Below, in pieces: positions 26,209 through 35,149 of a DNA stretch of 64,000 bases. Each line of letters begins with the position of its first letter. Positions within the stretch are counted from its first letter, which is position 1. Origin of the DNA: Hydrogenophilales bacterium (lineage in GTDB: Bacteria; Pseudomonadota; Gammaproteobacteria; Burkholderiales; Thiobacillaceae); assembly GCA_024636675.1 (NCBI GenBank), contig JAGXGM010000036.1, forward strand, positions 1 through 64,000. Reading direction: 5' to 3'. A program made the translations under genes and the position numbers. The notes under the pieces are model-generated. The model worked only from the letters and a program-made list of their open reading frames with translations, did not search any database and had not been told where the DNA came from.

Positions 26209-28466
26209 GCTGGATGAAATGGCTGCCCTGGCGTTTTATCGTGCGCTATGCCGCGCGCCGGCAGGGTTTTCTGGACCCCATATCTCTCCTGGCTCGGCTG
26301 CACAGCTTTGCCCAGCCGTCCGAAGTGGGCGAGCCGATCGAGCTGCTGCGGGCGGGCGTTATATTTCACGCCCGTGGCCTGATCAACAGCCGGGTCATCC
26401 AGCACAACCTCGACTGGGTCTGGCCTTACTGGATCGAACGCCAGTTCGACCCGCGCGACGTGTCATTCATCCCGCGCGCCTTTTCCATCACCCATGTCAA
26501 TCTCACCCACCGCAACTGGACCGCGGTGGGCTATCCGGACTGCCCGGAACTGCCAATCGTCGACCCTCGCGGGCTGCTGACGCCCCTGCTCGACGGCTGG
26601 TCGCTCGACGGCTGGGTGCTGGCCGATGACGGGCGCTGCCTGCTGCCGTCGCGGGCCGCCGAATGCCGCCAGCGACAGGAGATGGACTGCCAGGACATCG
26701 ATGCCGGTGTGTGCATTACCACCGAGACCGAAACGGCCGGGCTGGCGCTGACCAGCAGTGCCTGGGTCGAACTCGAAGCGGGCGTCCCGGTGTGCAAGCT
26801 GCGGCTGCGGGCGCGGGCCGACAGCGACGCCCGGCTGGTGCTGGCGCTGCGCCCGGCAAACCCGGAAGGCATCAGCTTCATCAATCAGGTCAGCCTGTCG
26901 CCCACGCGCGATGCCTGGACCATCGACGGCACCCAGCGGGTTGAATTCGGCGCCCCCGCCGAGCGGCACCACGTTTCCGATTACCGCCACGGCGACGTGT
27001 TCATTCATCTGCGGGATCGCGATGACCAGACCGAAGGCCTGTGCGACGTCGGCATGGTCACCGCGGCAGCACTGTTTCCGGTCAAGGCCGGCGAAACGGC
27101 CGAGGTCATTGCACGCATCCCGCTCGCGGCCGCGCCGCCGCTTGCCGCCGACGCTTGGACGGCCGCGCAGCAAGACCGCTGCCAACTGGTCTGCCCGGAC
27201 CCGCAGTACCAGTTTCTCTACGACGCCGCGCTCACCTCGCTGATCCTGCACTCGCCGGACGACGTCTACCCCGGCCCCTACACCTACAAGCGATTCTGGT
27301 TCCGTGATGCTGCCTTCATCATCCACGCCCTGCTGTGCGTCGGCCTCACCGATCGCGCCGAGCGCGCGCTGGCGCGCTTTCCGGCGCGGCAGACCACGCT
27401 CGGTTATTTCCGTTCGCAGGAGGGTGAATGGGACGCCAACGGCGAGGTGTTGTGGATCCTGCAGCGCTTCTTCGAACTGACCGGGCGGCCGCCCGCCGCC
27501 GAATGGCTGGGGCCGATCCGGCGCGGCGCCCGCTGGATCATGCGCAAGCGTCTCAGCGACGATCTGGACACGCCGCATGCCGGGCTGCTGCCGCCCGGTT
27601 TCAGCGCCGAACACCTGGGGCCCAACGACTATTACTACTGGGACGACTTCTGGGGCGTCGCCGGTCTGCGCGCGGCAGCGGCCATGCTGGAAAAGGCGGA
27701 CCCCGCCCACAGCCGGGAATTCGCGCAGGCCGCCGCCGATTTCGCGGCGGCGGTGGAAAGCAGCCTGGCCGGCTGCGAAGCACGGCTCGGCCGTCCGGCC
27801 ATGCCGGCGTCGCCCTATCGCCGGCTGGATGCCGGCGCCATCGGGTCGCTGGCGTGCGGCTATCCAACGCAGCTCTATGCGGCGGACGATCCGCGCCTGC
27901 TCGATTGCGTCGAGTTCCTGCTCAAGCGCTGCTTCGTCAAGGGCGCGTTCTACCAGGACATGATCCACTCCGGCCTCAATGCCTACCTCACCCTGCACGT
28001 CGCCCAGGTGCTGCTGCGCGCCGGCGACCCGCGCTACCTCGAACTGATGGATGCAGTCGCCGACCTCGCCTCGCCGACCGGCCAGTGGCCGGAGGCGATC
28101 CATCCGCTGACCGGCGGCGGCTGCATGGGCGACGGCCACCACGTCTGGGCCGCCGCCGAGTGGCTCCTGATGATCCGAAACTGCTTCGTGCGCGAGGAAG
28201 GCGACCGCCTCATCCTGTGCGCCGGCGTTCCCGCGCGCTGGCTCGACCAGGCCGCACCGATCCGCTTCGGGCCCGCGCCTACGCGTTTCGGCCCGGTATC
28301 GATCTGCATCACGCCGGACCCCGGCCATTCGCCGCGCGTCGACTGGCAGGGAAACTGGCATCGCAGCGCGCCGCCAATCGAGATCCGCCTGCCCGGCTTC
28401 GCGCCGGTCAGCCCGCACGCCCACACCGATTCGGTGGTTCTCGTCAACAGGGAGCCGGCCGCATGA
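26205..28466 (+). CDS. Six-hairpin glycosidase-like protein (GH15/amylo-glucosidase type)
   Basis: A 753-residue cytoplasmic protein with no signal peptide. The N-terminal part (1-330) looks like a beta-sandwich domain; the C-terminal part (340-690) looks like an (alpha/alpha)6 barrel with YKRFWFRDAAFIIHALL, SQEGEWDANGEVLWIL, NDYYYWDDFWGVAGL and ATGQWPEAI-like TGQWPEAIHP. Such patterns, with acidic residues following aromatic ones, occur in glucoamylase and glucan-debranching enzymes, but the family cannot be fixed here. GTG at 26205 overlaps the relic stop; ATG at 26214 is an alternative start. The next gene, a glycosyltransferase, overlaps by four bases, which suggests joint action on a glycan or glycolipid. 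Confidence 0.7.
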   Translation: MSWMKWLPWRFIVRYAARRQGFLDPISLLARLHSFAQPSEVGEPIELLRAGVIFHARGLINSRVIQHNLDWVWPYWIERQFDPRDVSFIPRAFSITHVNLTHRNWTAVGYPDCPELPIVDPRGLLTPLLDGWSLDGWVLADDGRCLLPSRAAECRQRQEMDCQDIDAGVCITTETETAGLALTSSAWVELEAGVPVCKLRLRARADSDARLVLALRPANPEGISFINQVSLSPTRDAWTIDGTQRVEFGAPAERHHVSDYRHGDVFIHLRDRDDQTEGLCDVGMVTAAALFPVKAGETAEVIARIPLAAAPPLAADAWTAAQQDRCQLVCPDPQYQFLYDAALTSLILHSPDDVYPGPYTYKRFWFRDAAFIIHALLCVGLTDRAERALARFPARQTTLGYFRSQEGEWDANGEVLWILQRFFELTGRPPAAEWLGPIRRGARWIMRKRLSDDLDTPHAGLLPPGFSAEHLGPNDYYYWDDFWGVAGLRAAAAMLEKADPAHSREFAQAAADFAAAVESSLAGCEARLGRPAMPASPYRRLDAGAIGSLACGYPTQLYAADDPRLLDCVEFLLKRCFVKGAFYQDMIHSGLNAYLTLHVAQVLLRAGDPRYLELMDAVADLASPTGQWPEAIHPLTGGGCMGDGHHVWAAAEWLLMIRNCFVREEGDRLILCAGVPARWLDQAAPIRFGPAPTRFGPVSICITPDPGHSPRVDWQGNWHRSAPPIEIRLPGFAPVSPHAHTDSVVLVNREPAA

Positions 28467-29749
28467 ACATCCTCATCCTCACCAACACCTTCACTCCGCA
28501 CGTCGGTGGGGTTGCGCGCTCGGTCACGGCGTTCACCGAGGAATACCGCACGCGCGGGCACCGGGTGCTGGTGGTAGCGCCCGAATTCCCCAATATGCCC
28601 GAGGACGAGGTCGACGTGGTGCGCATTCCCGCGATCCAGAATTTCAACGCCAGCGACTTCTCGGTCGTGTTGCCGATCCATTCGCCGCTGTCCGACACGC
28701 TCGACGCCTTCCGCCCCGACATCGTGCACGCCCAGCACCCCTTCCTGCTCGGCATGACCGCAGTGCGGATCGCGCGGCGCCGGGGGCTGCCGCTGGTGTT
28801 CACCCACCACACCCTGTACGAGCGCTACACCCACTATGTCCCCGGCGACTCCGCCGCGCTGAAGCGCTTCACCATCGAACTGGCCACCCGCTACGCCAAC
28901 CTCGCCGATCAGGTGTTTGCCCCCAGCGAGAGCATCCGCGACCTGCTGCTGCAGCGCGGGGTCGTCACGCCGATTGCGGTGGTTCCCACCGGCGTCCGCC
29001 TGGCGCATTTCGCGCACGGCGACGGCCCCGCCTTCCGCCGGCAGATGGGGATTCCGGCGGAGGCCTTCGTGGTCGGCCACCTGGGCCGCCTGGCGCCGGA
29101 AAAGAACCTGGAATTCCTCGCCCAGGCGGTCGCCCAATTTGTCGGCAGCCACCCGCACGCGCATTTTCTGGTGATCGGCAGCGGCCCTTCCGAACCTGCC
29201 ATGCGCGACGCGTTCGCGCAGGCGGGACTCGAAGCGCGGCTGCATGTTGCCGGCCTCCTGCAGCAGCAGGCACTGGCCGATGCCCTGCATGCCATGGACC
29301 TGTTCGCCTTCGCGTCGACCAGCGAGACGCAGGGCATGGTGCTGACCGAAGCCATGGCGGCCGGCCTGCCGGTGGTCGCCCTCGATGCGCCCGGCGCACG
29401 GGAGGTGGTGCGCGACCGGCACAACGGCCGTCTGCTGCACGAGGCCACGCCCGCGGCATTCAGCGCCGCCTTGCAGTGGGCGGCCGGGCTGCCTCCCGAA
29501 TCGCTGCGCGAGCTGAAGCAGGCTGCGCTCGGCACCGCCGAGGCCTTTTCGATGCCCCGCTCGGCGGACAAGGCCCTGGCCTGCTACGAAGCGCTCAAAC
29601 CCGGAACAGCCGCCGAACCCGGTGCGGATGTGAGCGCGTGGGAAGAAGCCATGACCGCGATCAGGACGGAGTGGGACATCCTGAAAAGCGTGGCGGGCGC
29701 AAGCGATGCGGCGCTGGGAACCCGCCTGTTGCCCGAAAAGGAGGACTGA
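28463..29749 (+). CDS. GT4-family glycosyltransferase
   Basis: A 428-residue GT-B glycosyltransferase: N-terminal ILTNTFTPHVGGVARSV, the donor-site region VVGHLGRLAPEKNLEF and the EX7E-type motif SETQGMVLTEAMAAG with VVALDAPGAREVV. It resembles the glucosyl- and diglucosyl-diacylglycerol synthases and mannosyltransferases of family GT4. The acceptor is not known. It is coupled to the glycosidase-like gene by ATGA and followed after 80 bases by the phosphatase-EEP fusion. The last 60 residues (GADVSAWEEAMTAIRTEWDIL) extend beyond the usual fold. Confidence 0.85.
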   Translation: MNILILTNTFTPHVGGVARSVTAFTEEYRTRGHRVLVVAPEFPNMPEDEVDVVRIPAIQNFNASDFSVVLPIHSPLSDTLDAFRPDIVHAQHPFLLGMTAVRIARRRGLPLVFTHHTLYERYTHYVPGDSAALKRFTIELATRYANLADQVFAPSESIRDLLLQRGVVTPIAVVPTGVRLAHFAHGDGPAFRRQMGIPAEAFVVGHLGRLAPEKNLEFLAQAVAQFVGSHPHAHFLVIGSGPSEPAMRDAFAQAGLEARLHVAGLLQQQALADALHAMDLFAFASTSETQGMVLTEAMAAGLPVVALDAPGAREVVRDRHNGRLLHEATPAAFSAALQWAAGLPPESLRELKQAALGTAEAFSMPRSADKALACYEALKPGTAAEPGADVSAWEEAMTAIRTEWDILKSVAGASDAALGTRLLPEKED

Positions 29750-29829
29750 TGCATCGCGCGGCGATGAGACTGCCCGCCAGGCGAGCCCTTCGGCAGCCGC
29801 CAACCGCCGCGGGCGTGAACGGATAACCC

Positions 29830-32250
29830 ATGCTCGCTCAAATCGAGACCTTCTTCCGTCGCCTGCGCCGCAACCTCAGTCGCAGTGTCTGGCTGGCGCG
29901 CCTGCTGCGGCTGCCTGTGTCGGAGGGATCGCCGACGCGGCCGGGGCTGATCATGATCCAGATCGACGGGCTTTCGCAGCCGCAGTTCGAGCGCGCCCTG
30001 AGCCGCGGTGAACTGCCATTCCTGCGGCGGCTGCTCAGGCGCGAACACTATCAGCTGCATGCCCACTATTCGGGCCTGCCGTCGACGACCCCCGCAGTAC
30101 AGGCCGAACTTTTCTATGGCATCAGGGGCGCCGTCCCGGCATTCTCCTTCCGGGATCTCGAATCACGCCGGATCGTCCGCATGTACGAACCGGAGACGGC
30201 GGCGCGCATCGAGGCGCTGAACGTCGAGATGGGCGATGAGGCGCTGCTTGCAGGCGGCAGTGCCTACTCGGACAACTACACCGGCGGCGCAGCGGAACCG
30301 CATTTCTGTCCGTCATCGATGGGATGGGGACCGACGCTGCGCGCGGCCAATCCGCTGGTGCTGCTGGCGTTTCTGCTCAGCAATTTCTACAGTTTTCTGC
30401 GCGTCGTCGTCCTGTTGGTGATGGAAGTGGGCCTGGCACTGCTCGATTTTGTGCGCGGCCTGATCGCGGGGCAGGACGTCTTCAAGGAACTGAAATTCGT
30501 TCCCACCCGGGTCGCCATTTCCATCCTGCTGCGCGAACTCTGCGTGATCGGCGGCAAGATCGATATCAGCCGCGGCCTGCCTATCATCCACATCAACTTC
30601 CTCGGCTACGACGAGCAGTCGCATCGCCGCGGCCCGCGCTCGCTGTTCGCCCACTGGACGCTGAAGGGGATCGACGATGCCGTCGCCCGCTTGTGGCGCG
30701 CCGCCAATCACGCCCCCTGGCGGCACTACGAGGTCTGGCTCTATTCAGATCACGGGCAGACCGCAGCCAGGCCCTACCAGCAGGTCCAGGGCTATAGCCT
30801 GGAGGATGCGGTGATAGCGGCGTTCGAGAAACTGGGCACGACGGGGCTGAAAATCCACGCCAAAAACGCCGGGGGCATCCAGACCCACCGGGTTCGCTTC
30901 CTGGGCGGCCGTGAAACCCAGCATCTGTTCTCGGTGCTCGGCATCAATGACGAGGAAGCCGACGAAACCCACCCACTTGTCGCCGGGCTGGGGCCCGTGG
31001 GCCATGTCTATTTTCCGCCGGGCCTGACTGCCGAGGCGGGCGATTTTATCGCCCGCGAACTGGCGCGCACGCACCGGGTTCCGCTCGTGCTCAGCGTGGA
31101 TGCCCCTGGCATGCTGCGCGCCCGAACCGAGGCCGGCGAATTCCGCTTGCCGCAGGACCGCGCCGCACTGTTTGGTGCGCAGCATCCGTTTCTCGATTCG
31201 ATCGGCGAAGATCTGGCGCACCTGTGCGAACACGCCGAGGCCGGCGACCTCGTGCTGCTTGGCTGGCGCGAGGGCGTGGTCCCGTTGACCTTCGCCCTGG
31301 AGAACGGCGCGCATGCCGGTGTGTCGCCGGAGGAAACCAACGGCTTCGCCCTGCTTCCCCAGGACACGCCACTGGGCGTGCGCGAACATGGCTACCTGCG
31401 TCCGCTCGACCTGCGCAAAGCGGCGCTGCAGCATCTGGGACGGCCGGACCATCATCCACGTGGCGTCCGCAAACGAGTCGCTGCCCCGCAGACCGACATC
31501 CTGCGCATCATGACCTACAACGTGCATGGTTGCGTCGGCATGGACGGCAAGCTCGATGCCGAACGCATTGCCCGCGTGATTGCCCGGGCCAAGCCGGATG
31601 TGGTGGCGCTGCAGGAACTGGACGTGGGCCGCCTGCGCAGCCAGGGCATGGACCAGGCGCAGCTGATCGCCCATTACCTGGAGATGGAATTCCATTTCCA
31701 TCCGGCCATGCATCTTGAGGAAGAACGCTATGGAGACGCCATCCTCACGCACCTGCCGCAACGTCTGGTCAAGGCCGGTCCGCTTCCCGGACTCGCCGGC
31801 AAATCCTACCTGGAACCGCGCGGCGCGCTCTGGGTGGCCGTCGACCTGCACGGCACGGAGGTTCAGATCATCAATACCCATCTTGGCCTCTACCCGAGCG
31901 AACGCGCGGCCCAGATCGAGACCCTGCTCGGCAGCGACTGGCTGGCGCACGAACAGTGCCAGGGCCCAGTCATTCTGTGCGGCGACCTCAATGCGTTGCC
32001 GTCATCGCCCGTATGTCGCCGACTCGGCAGTCAGCTGGAAGATGCCCAAACTGCAGCGCAGCAGCACCGCCCCAAAGGAACCTTTTCCAGTCGCTTCCCC
32101 CGCATGCGCATCGACCATGTCTTCATCCGTCCCGGGCTGGAAGTAACCGGCATCGAGGTTCCCGATTCGGAACTGGCGCGCGTCGCTTCCGATCACCTTC
32201 CGCTGGTTGCGGAAATACGCATTCCTGGCGGGCGCGCCGGCACCGGTTGA
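29830..32250 (+). CDS. Alkaline phosphatase superfamily domain fused to an endonuclease/exonuclease/phosphatase domain
   Basis: An 806-residue two-enzyme fusion. Residues about 35-480 show the alkaline phosphatase/phosphodiesterase superfamily: IQIDGLS (Asp46), the nucleophile region GLPSTTPAVQ (Thr86/87), GYDEQSH (Asp261, His265) and YSDHGQT (Asp307, His308). A hydrophobic stretch lies at about 174-212. Residues 555-806 form an EEP domain with RIMTYNVHG (Asn564), VALQELDVG (Glu596), GDLNALPSS (Asp719, Asn721) and SDHLPL (Asp788, His789), so both active sites look intact. Both folds cleave phosphoesters, including phospholipid or nucleotide headgroups. The neighbouring glycosyltransferase suggests a lipid or glycolipid substrate, which is inference. 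Confidence 0.85.
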   Translation: MLAQIETFFRRLRRNLSRSVWLARLLRLPVSEGSPTRPGLIMIQIDGLSQPQFERALSRGELPFLRRLLRREHYQLHAHYSGLPSTTPAVQAELFYGIRGAVPAFSFRDLESRRIVRMYEPETAARIEALNVEMGDEALLAGGSAYSDNYTGGAAEPHFCPSSMGWGPTLRAANPLVLLAFLLSNFYSFLRVVVLLVMEVGLALLDFVRGLIAGQDVFKELKFVPTRVAISILLRELCVIGGKIDISRGLPIIHINFLGYDEQSHRRGPRSLFAHWTLKGIDDAVARLWRAANHAPWRHYEVWLYSDHGQTAARPYQQVQGYSLEDAVIAAFEKLGTTGLKIHAKNAGGIQTHRVRFLGGRETQHLFSVLGINDEEADETHPLVAGLGPVGHVYFPPGLTAEAGDFIARELARTHRVPLVLSVDAPGMLRARTEAGEFRLPQDRAALFGAQHPFLDSIGEDLAHLCEHAEAGDLVLLGWREGVVPLTFALENGAHAGVSPEETNGFALLPQDTPLGVREHGYLRPLDLRKAALQHLGRPDHHPRGVRKRVAAPQTDILRIMTYNVHGCVGMDGKLDAERIARVIARAKPDVVALQELDVGRLRSQGMDQAQLIAHYLEMEFHFHPAMHLEEERYGDAILTHLPQRLVKAGPLPGLAGKSYLEPRGALWVAVDLHGTEVQIINTHLGLYPSERAAQIETLLGSDWLAHEQCQGPVILCGDLNALPSSPVCRRLGSQLEDAQTAAQQHRPKGTFSSRFPRMRIDHVFIRPGLEVTGIEVPDSELARVASDHLPLVAEIRIPGGRAGTG

Positions 32251-32325
32251 GGTCAGGCGCTGCGCCTGCGACCGGGCGGAAACGGCAGAATCCATGTGCT
32301 AAGTTGAATTCGGAGGTGCTTCATC

Positions 32326-33060
32326 ATGCAAAACGGAAATCCGGTTCTTGAAACTGTACAGGCGGCGCTTGAACGTGAACCGCACATCAACCTGCATCGC
32401 TGGCCCGTCCATCTCGACCTGACCGACGACAGCGTTCTGATCATGGAAGGCGACGTGGAAAGCATTGCTGCAAAAAAGCGTGCCCTTGAACTTGCGGGTG
32501 CGGTTGCCGATGTGCGCGGCGTGGTCGACCGGCTGCACGTGGCACCCGGGGAACCCAAGGGCGATGGCGAGATTCTGGATGCCCTCGAGACTGCCCTGCT
32601 GGATGCGCGCGACTTCAAGAACTGCTCGCTGCGCGTGATCAAGAAGGGGCAGACCCTCACCTTGCAGGAAATCCTGGACGACGATTCCAGCGGCGACATC
32701 CTGGTCTCGGTGAACGATGGGGTGGTGACGCTGGACGGCTGGGTCATCAGCCTGTCCCACAAACGGCTCGCGGGCGTGCTGGCGTGGTGGATGCCGGGGT
32801 GCCGCGACGTGGTGGACGCGGTGGAAGTGTTGCCGCCGGAACAGGACACCGACGATGAAGTCACCGATGCCCTGTCGCTGGTGCTGGAAATGGATCCGCT
32901 GATTCCCCACCCCGCGCAGATCAGCATCCACACCCGCGATTATGTGGTCACGCTGGACGGCCTGGTTGCGACCCAGGCCGAGAAAGACCGGGCCGAACAG
33001 GATGCCTGGTACCTGTTCGCGGTGGACGGGGTCATCAACCAGCTCGCCGTGAGCCGATAG
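32326..33060 (+). CDS. BON-domain protein
   Basis: A 244-residue protein with two or three BON-type modules: residues about 5-70 (EREPHINLHRWPVHLDLTDD, VLIMEGDVESIAAKKRA), 85-165 (VSVNDGVVTLDGWVISLSHKRLAG) and 175-244 (YVVTLDGLVATQAEKDRAEQDAW). BON domains bind phospholipid surfaces and occur in osmotic-shock proteins. No signal peptide is seen, so it is probably cytoplasmic. The start is supported by GGAGGTG. It is monocistronic in appearance. Confidence 0.8.
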   Translation: MQNGNPVLETVQAALEREPHINLHRWPVHLDLTDDSVLIMEGDVESIAAKKRALELAGAVADVRGVVDRLHVAPGEPKGDGEILDALETALLDARDFKNCSLRVIKKGQTLTLQEILDDDSSGDILVSVNDGVVTLDGWVISLSHKRLAGVLAWWMPGCRDVVDAVEVLPPEQDTDDEVTDALSLVLEMDPLIPHPAQISIHTRDYVVTLDGLVATQAEKDRAEQDAWYLFAVDGVINQLAVSR

Positions 33061-33278
33061 AACCATCCACGAAGGGCTCTTTCCGTTCCAAACCGCCGCG
33101 CGACCGCTACCTCACCGCGATGACGTTGCCGCAGGAAACGTAAATTTGCGCCTCTGCCGCGCTCTTGTGATGGTTGATCGCCGTCTTGTCTTTCAGGATG
33201 GACGCCAGCGACACCGGAACCGTGGTCTTGGAGCGTTGGCGTCCACGAATGTCTTTGTCATTCTCGAAAGGAGCCGCC

Positions 33279-33623
33279 ATGGCCATGAAACGTATTCTTT
33301 CAACCCTTGCATTCGGATTCTTCCTGGCGATGCCATCGATCGGCCTCGGGCAAGGCAAAGTGCTGATCACCGTGCCGGCTGACAACGCCATCCTCGACGC
33401 AATGGACGAGAACCGGCTGGTCTATGAGGTGGACCCCGGCCCGCGCGGGGATCATGTCCATGTCTATATCGACGGCAAGGAGGTGGGGATACTGCGCAAG
33501 CTCAAGGGCAGCTATCTGCTGGAAGCCATGCCGTCCGGCAAGCGCGACCTCTGCGTCAAGGTGGTGAACAAGGCCCATGTTCCCGTCGGCATCGAGCAGT
33601 GCGTCCAGGTCACGGTGAAATAA
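33279..33623 (+). CDS. Exported protein of unknown function
   Basis: A 114-residue protein with a cleavable signal peptide (MAMKRILSTLAFGFFLAMPSIG, probable cut after GLG or GQ) and a small all-beta mature part with GDHVHVYIDGKEVGILRKLKG. Two cysteines (in LCVKV and EQCVQV) could form a disulfide in the periplasm. The start follows AAAGGAGC at the right spacing. I do not recognise the family; the DHVHVYIDGK pattern resembles small periplasmic beta-sandwich proteins. The next gene starts four bases after its stop. Confidence 0.75.
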   Translation: MAMKRILSTLAFGFFLAMPSIGLGQGKVLITVPADNAILDAMDENRLVYEVDPGPRGDHVHVYIDGKEVGILRKLKGSYLLEAMPSGKRDLCVKVVNKAHVPVGIEQCVQVTVK

Positions 33624-33626
33624 GCC

Positions 33627-34037
33627 GTGTGGCCGGAAAACCTCGCCTACGCCCTGACCCAGGTGGTGCACAACTTCGGCGCCGCCGTCGTACTGGGCGG
33701 TGCGCTATTCGCGCTATGGCCCACGTCCCGCCTGGAAGACGGCCGCATATTTGCCTGGCTGATCCTCGGCGCCTGGAGCGCGCAAATCATCAGCGGTGGA
33801 TTGTTCGGCGCCACCAGCCTCTATTTCTACGGCGAGACACCGGATTTGAGCACCATTGCCATGGTCGCCCTTGGCATCAAAGTCGTGGCGGCGATCACCG
33901 GGTTCCTGCTGGCGGCCGCTTACCTCGCCCGTGGCCGGACGTGGAATCGCATGCGCGCAACGCGCAGCTTTCAGGGGCTGGCCGCACTGGCAGCCACCGC
34001 CCTGACGGCAGCCGCCTTCCTGCGCTGGTTCTCGTAG
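33627..34037 (+). CDS. Small integral membrane protein, four helices
   Basis: A 136-residue protein with four probable membrane helices (about 8-29, 40-62, 70-98 and 112-132). Histidine 15 in the first helix (LTQVVHNFGAAVVLGG) lies at a position that could bind heme in CopD- or DUF2269-like proteins, but a second ligand is not obvious. It starts with GTG at 33627, four bases after the preceding stop, so the two are probably cotranscribed. Function unknown. Confidence 0.7.
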   Translation: MWPENLAYALTQVVHNFGAAVVLGGALFALWPTSRLEDGRIFAWLILGAWSAQIISGGLFGATSLYFYGETPDLSTIAMVALGIKVVAAITGFLLAAAYLARGRTWNRMRATRSFQGLAALAATALTAAAFLRWFS

Positions 34038-34093
34038 TCCGATCCGCACAGGATGTGCTGCGTGCGGCTTGACAACCGATCGGAGGATTAACC

Positions 34094-34672
34094 ATGAGCA
34101 TGCTTCTGCTTGGTCTGGCCATCTTTCTTGGCGTGCACGCCATATCCATCGTCAACGATCCCTGGCGCAACCGCATGGCCGGGAAAATTGGCGAATGGCA
34201 GTGGAAAGCGCTGTATTCCCTGGTGGCCATTGCCGGGTTCGTATTGATCGTCTGGGGCTACGCGCTCGCCCGCCAGGCTCCGGTGGTTCTCTATACGCCG
34301 CCCGCATGGCTCGATTTCGTGGCAATGATCCTGCTCGTCCCCGTCTTTCCCCTGCTGCTGGCCACCTATCTGCCTGGACGCATCCAGACCGCCACCCGAC
34401 ACCCGATGCTCGTAGCCACCATGCTGTGGGCGGTCGCGCACCTGCTTGCCAACGGCATGCTGGCCGACGTGTTGCTGTTCGGCGCTTTCCTTGTCTGGGC
34501 GGTGGTGGACCGCATCTCGATGAACCACCGCACGCAGCGCCCCATTCCTCGCACCCCGCCTTCCCGGGCGAACGATGTGATTGCCGTTGTAGGTGGCCTG
34601 GTGCTTTATGCCGCCTTCCTGTTGTGGCTGCATGGCTGGTTGATCGGCGTTTCGCTTGCCGGACACATCTGA
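34094..34672 (+). CDS. NnrU-family membrane protein
   Basis: A 192-residue protein with about five to six membrane helices and the NnrU signature TRHPMLVATMLWAVAHLLANG. NnrU was first found near denitrification genes and is related to methyltransferase-like membrane proteins such as NurM and isoprenylcysteine methyltransferases. No denitrification gene is nearby here. A good GGAGGA ribosome binding site precedes the ATG at 34094. It follows the four-helix protein by 56 bases. Confidence 0.85.
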   Translation: MSMLLLGLAIFLGVHAISIVNDPWRNRMAGKIGEWQWKALYSLVAIAGFVLIVWGYALARQAPVVLYTPPAWLDFVAMILLVPVFPLLLATYLPGRIQTATRHPMLVATMLWAVAHLLANGMLADVLLFGAFLVWAVVDRISMNHRTQRPIPRTPPSRANDVIAVVGGLVLYAAFLLWLHGWLIGVSLAGHI

Positions 34673-34697
34673 AACCGGATTGAAAGGAGAAACGACC

Positions 34698-35078
34698 ATG
34701 CCCAATCCATTTGTACATGTCGAATTGCATACCAGAGACCTTGCCAAGGCCAGGGAATTTTATTCCGGTCTGTTCGATTGGGATTTGCAGGACCTGCCCA
34801 CGCCGGCCGGCGGCACCTACACGATGATCAACGTAGGGGAAGGCACCGGTGGCGGCATGATGAGCCGCCCGGACGCACCGCCACAGTGGCTGGCCTACAT
34901 TGGTGTGGACGACGCGATTGCCACAACGGCAAAAGCCAGATCGATGGGGGCGACCGTTGTCCAGGGTGTCATGGAGGTGGGGGACCATGGCTGGATGAGC
35001 GTCATCACCGATCCCACGGGGGCGACGTTCGCGCTGTGGCAAGCGAAAACGCCCGGTGAGCGCGGTGGCGGCGATTGA
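34698..35078 (+). CDS. VOC-family (glyoxalase-like) protein
   Basis: A 126-residue single-domain vicinal-oxygen-chelate protein with VHVELHTRDLAKAREFYSGL, GGTYTMINVGEG, GGMMSRPD and DPTGATFALWQ. The bab-bbb pattern appears twice, as expected. The metal ligands cannot be fixed with certainty (His in the first strand, Glu missing at the last strand where Ala stands), so the activity is unknown. GAAAGGAGAAACG gives a strong ribosome binding site. It lies 25 bases after nnrU. Confidence 0.85.
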   Translation: MPNPFVHVELHTRDLAKAREFYSGLFDWDLQDLPTPAGGTYTMINVGEGTGGGMMSRPDAPPQWLAYIGVDDAIATTAKARSMGATVVQGVMEVGDHGWMSVITDPTGATFALWQAKTPGERGGGD

Positions 35079-35149
35079 TGGGCGATGCCCCGGAAAATGA
35101 CAGGATTCCAGACGGCGGCAACACACCGCACGTTCATTTTTCCTTGCGA

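Noticed and set aside
26463-29803. Minus-strand frames of 653 and 589 codons over the glycosidase-like and GT4 genes
   Set aside because: Antisense shadows; the plus-strand genes have family motifs and overlapping starts.
29749-29826. 25-codon frame (MHRAAMRLPARRALRQ) overlapping the GT4 stop
   Set aside because: Too short and basic-random in composition; no ribosome binding site apart from the coupling position.
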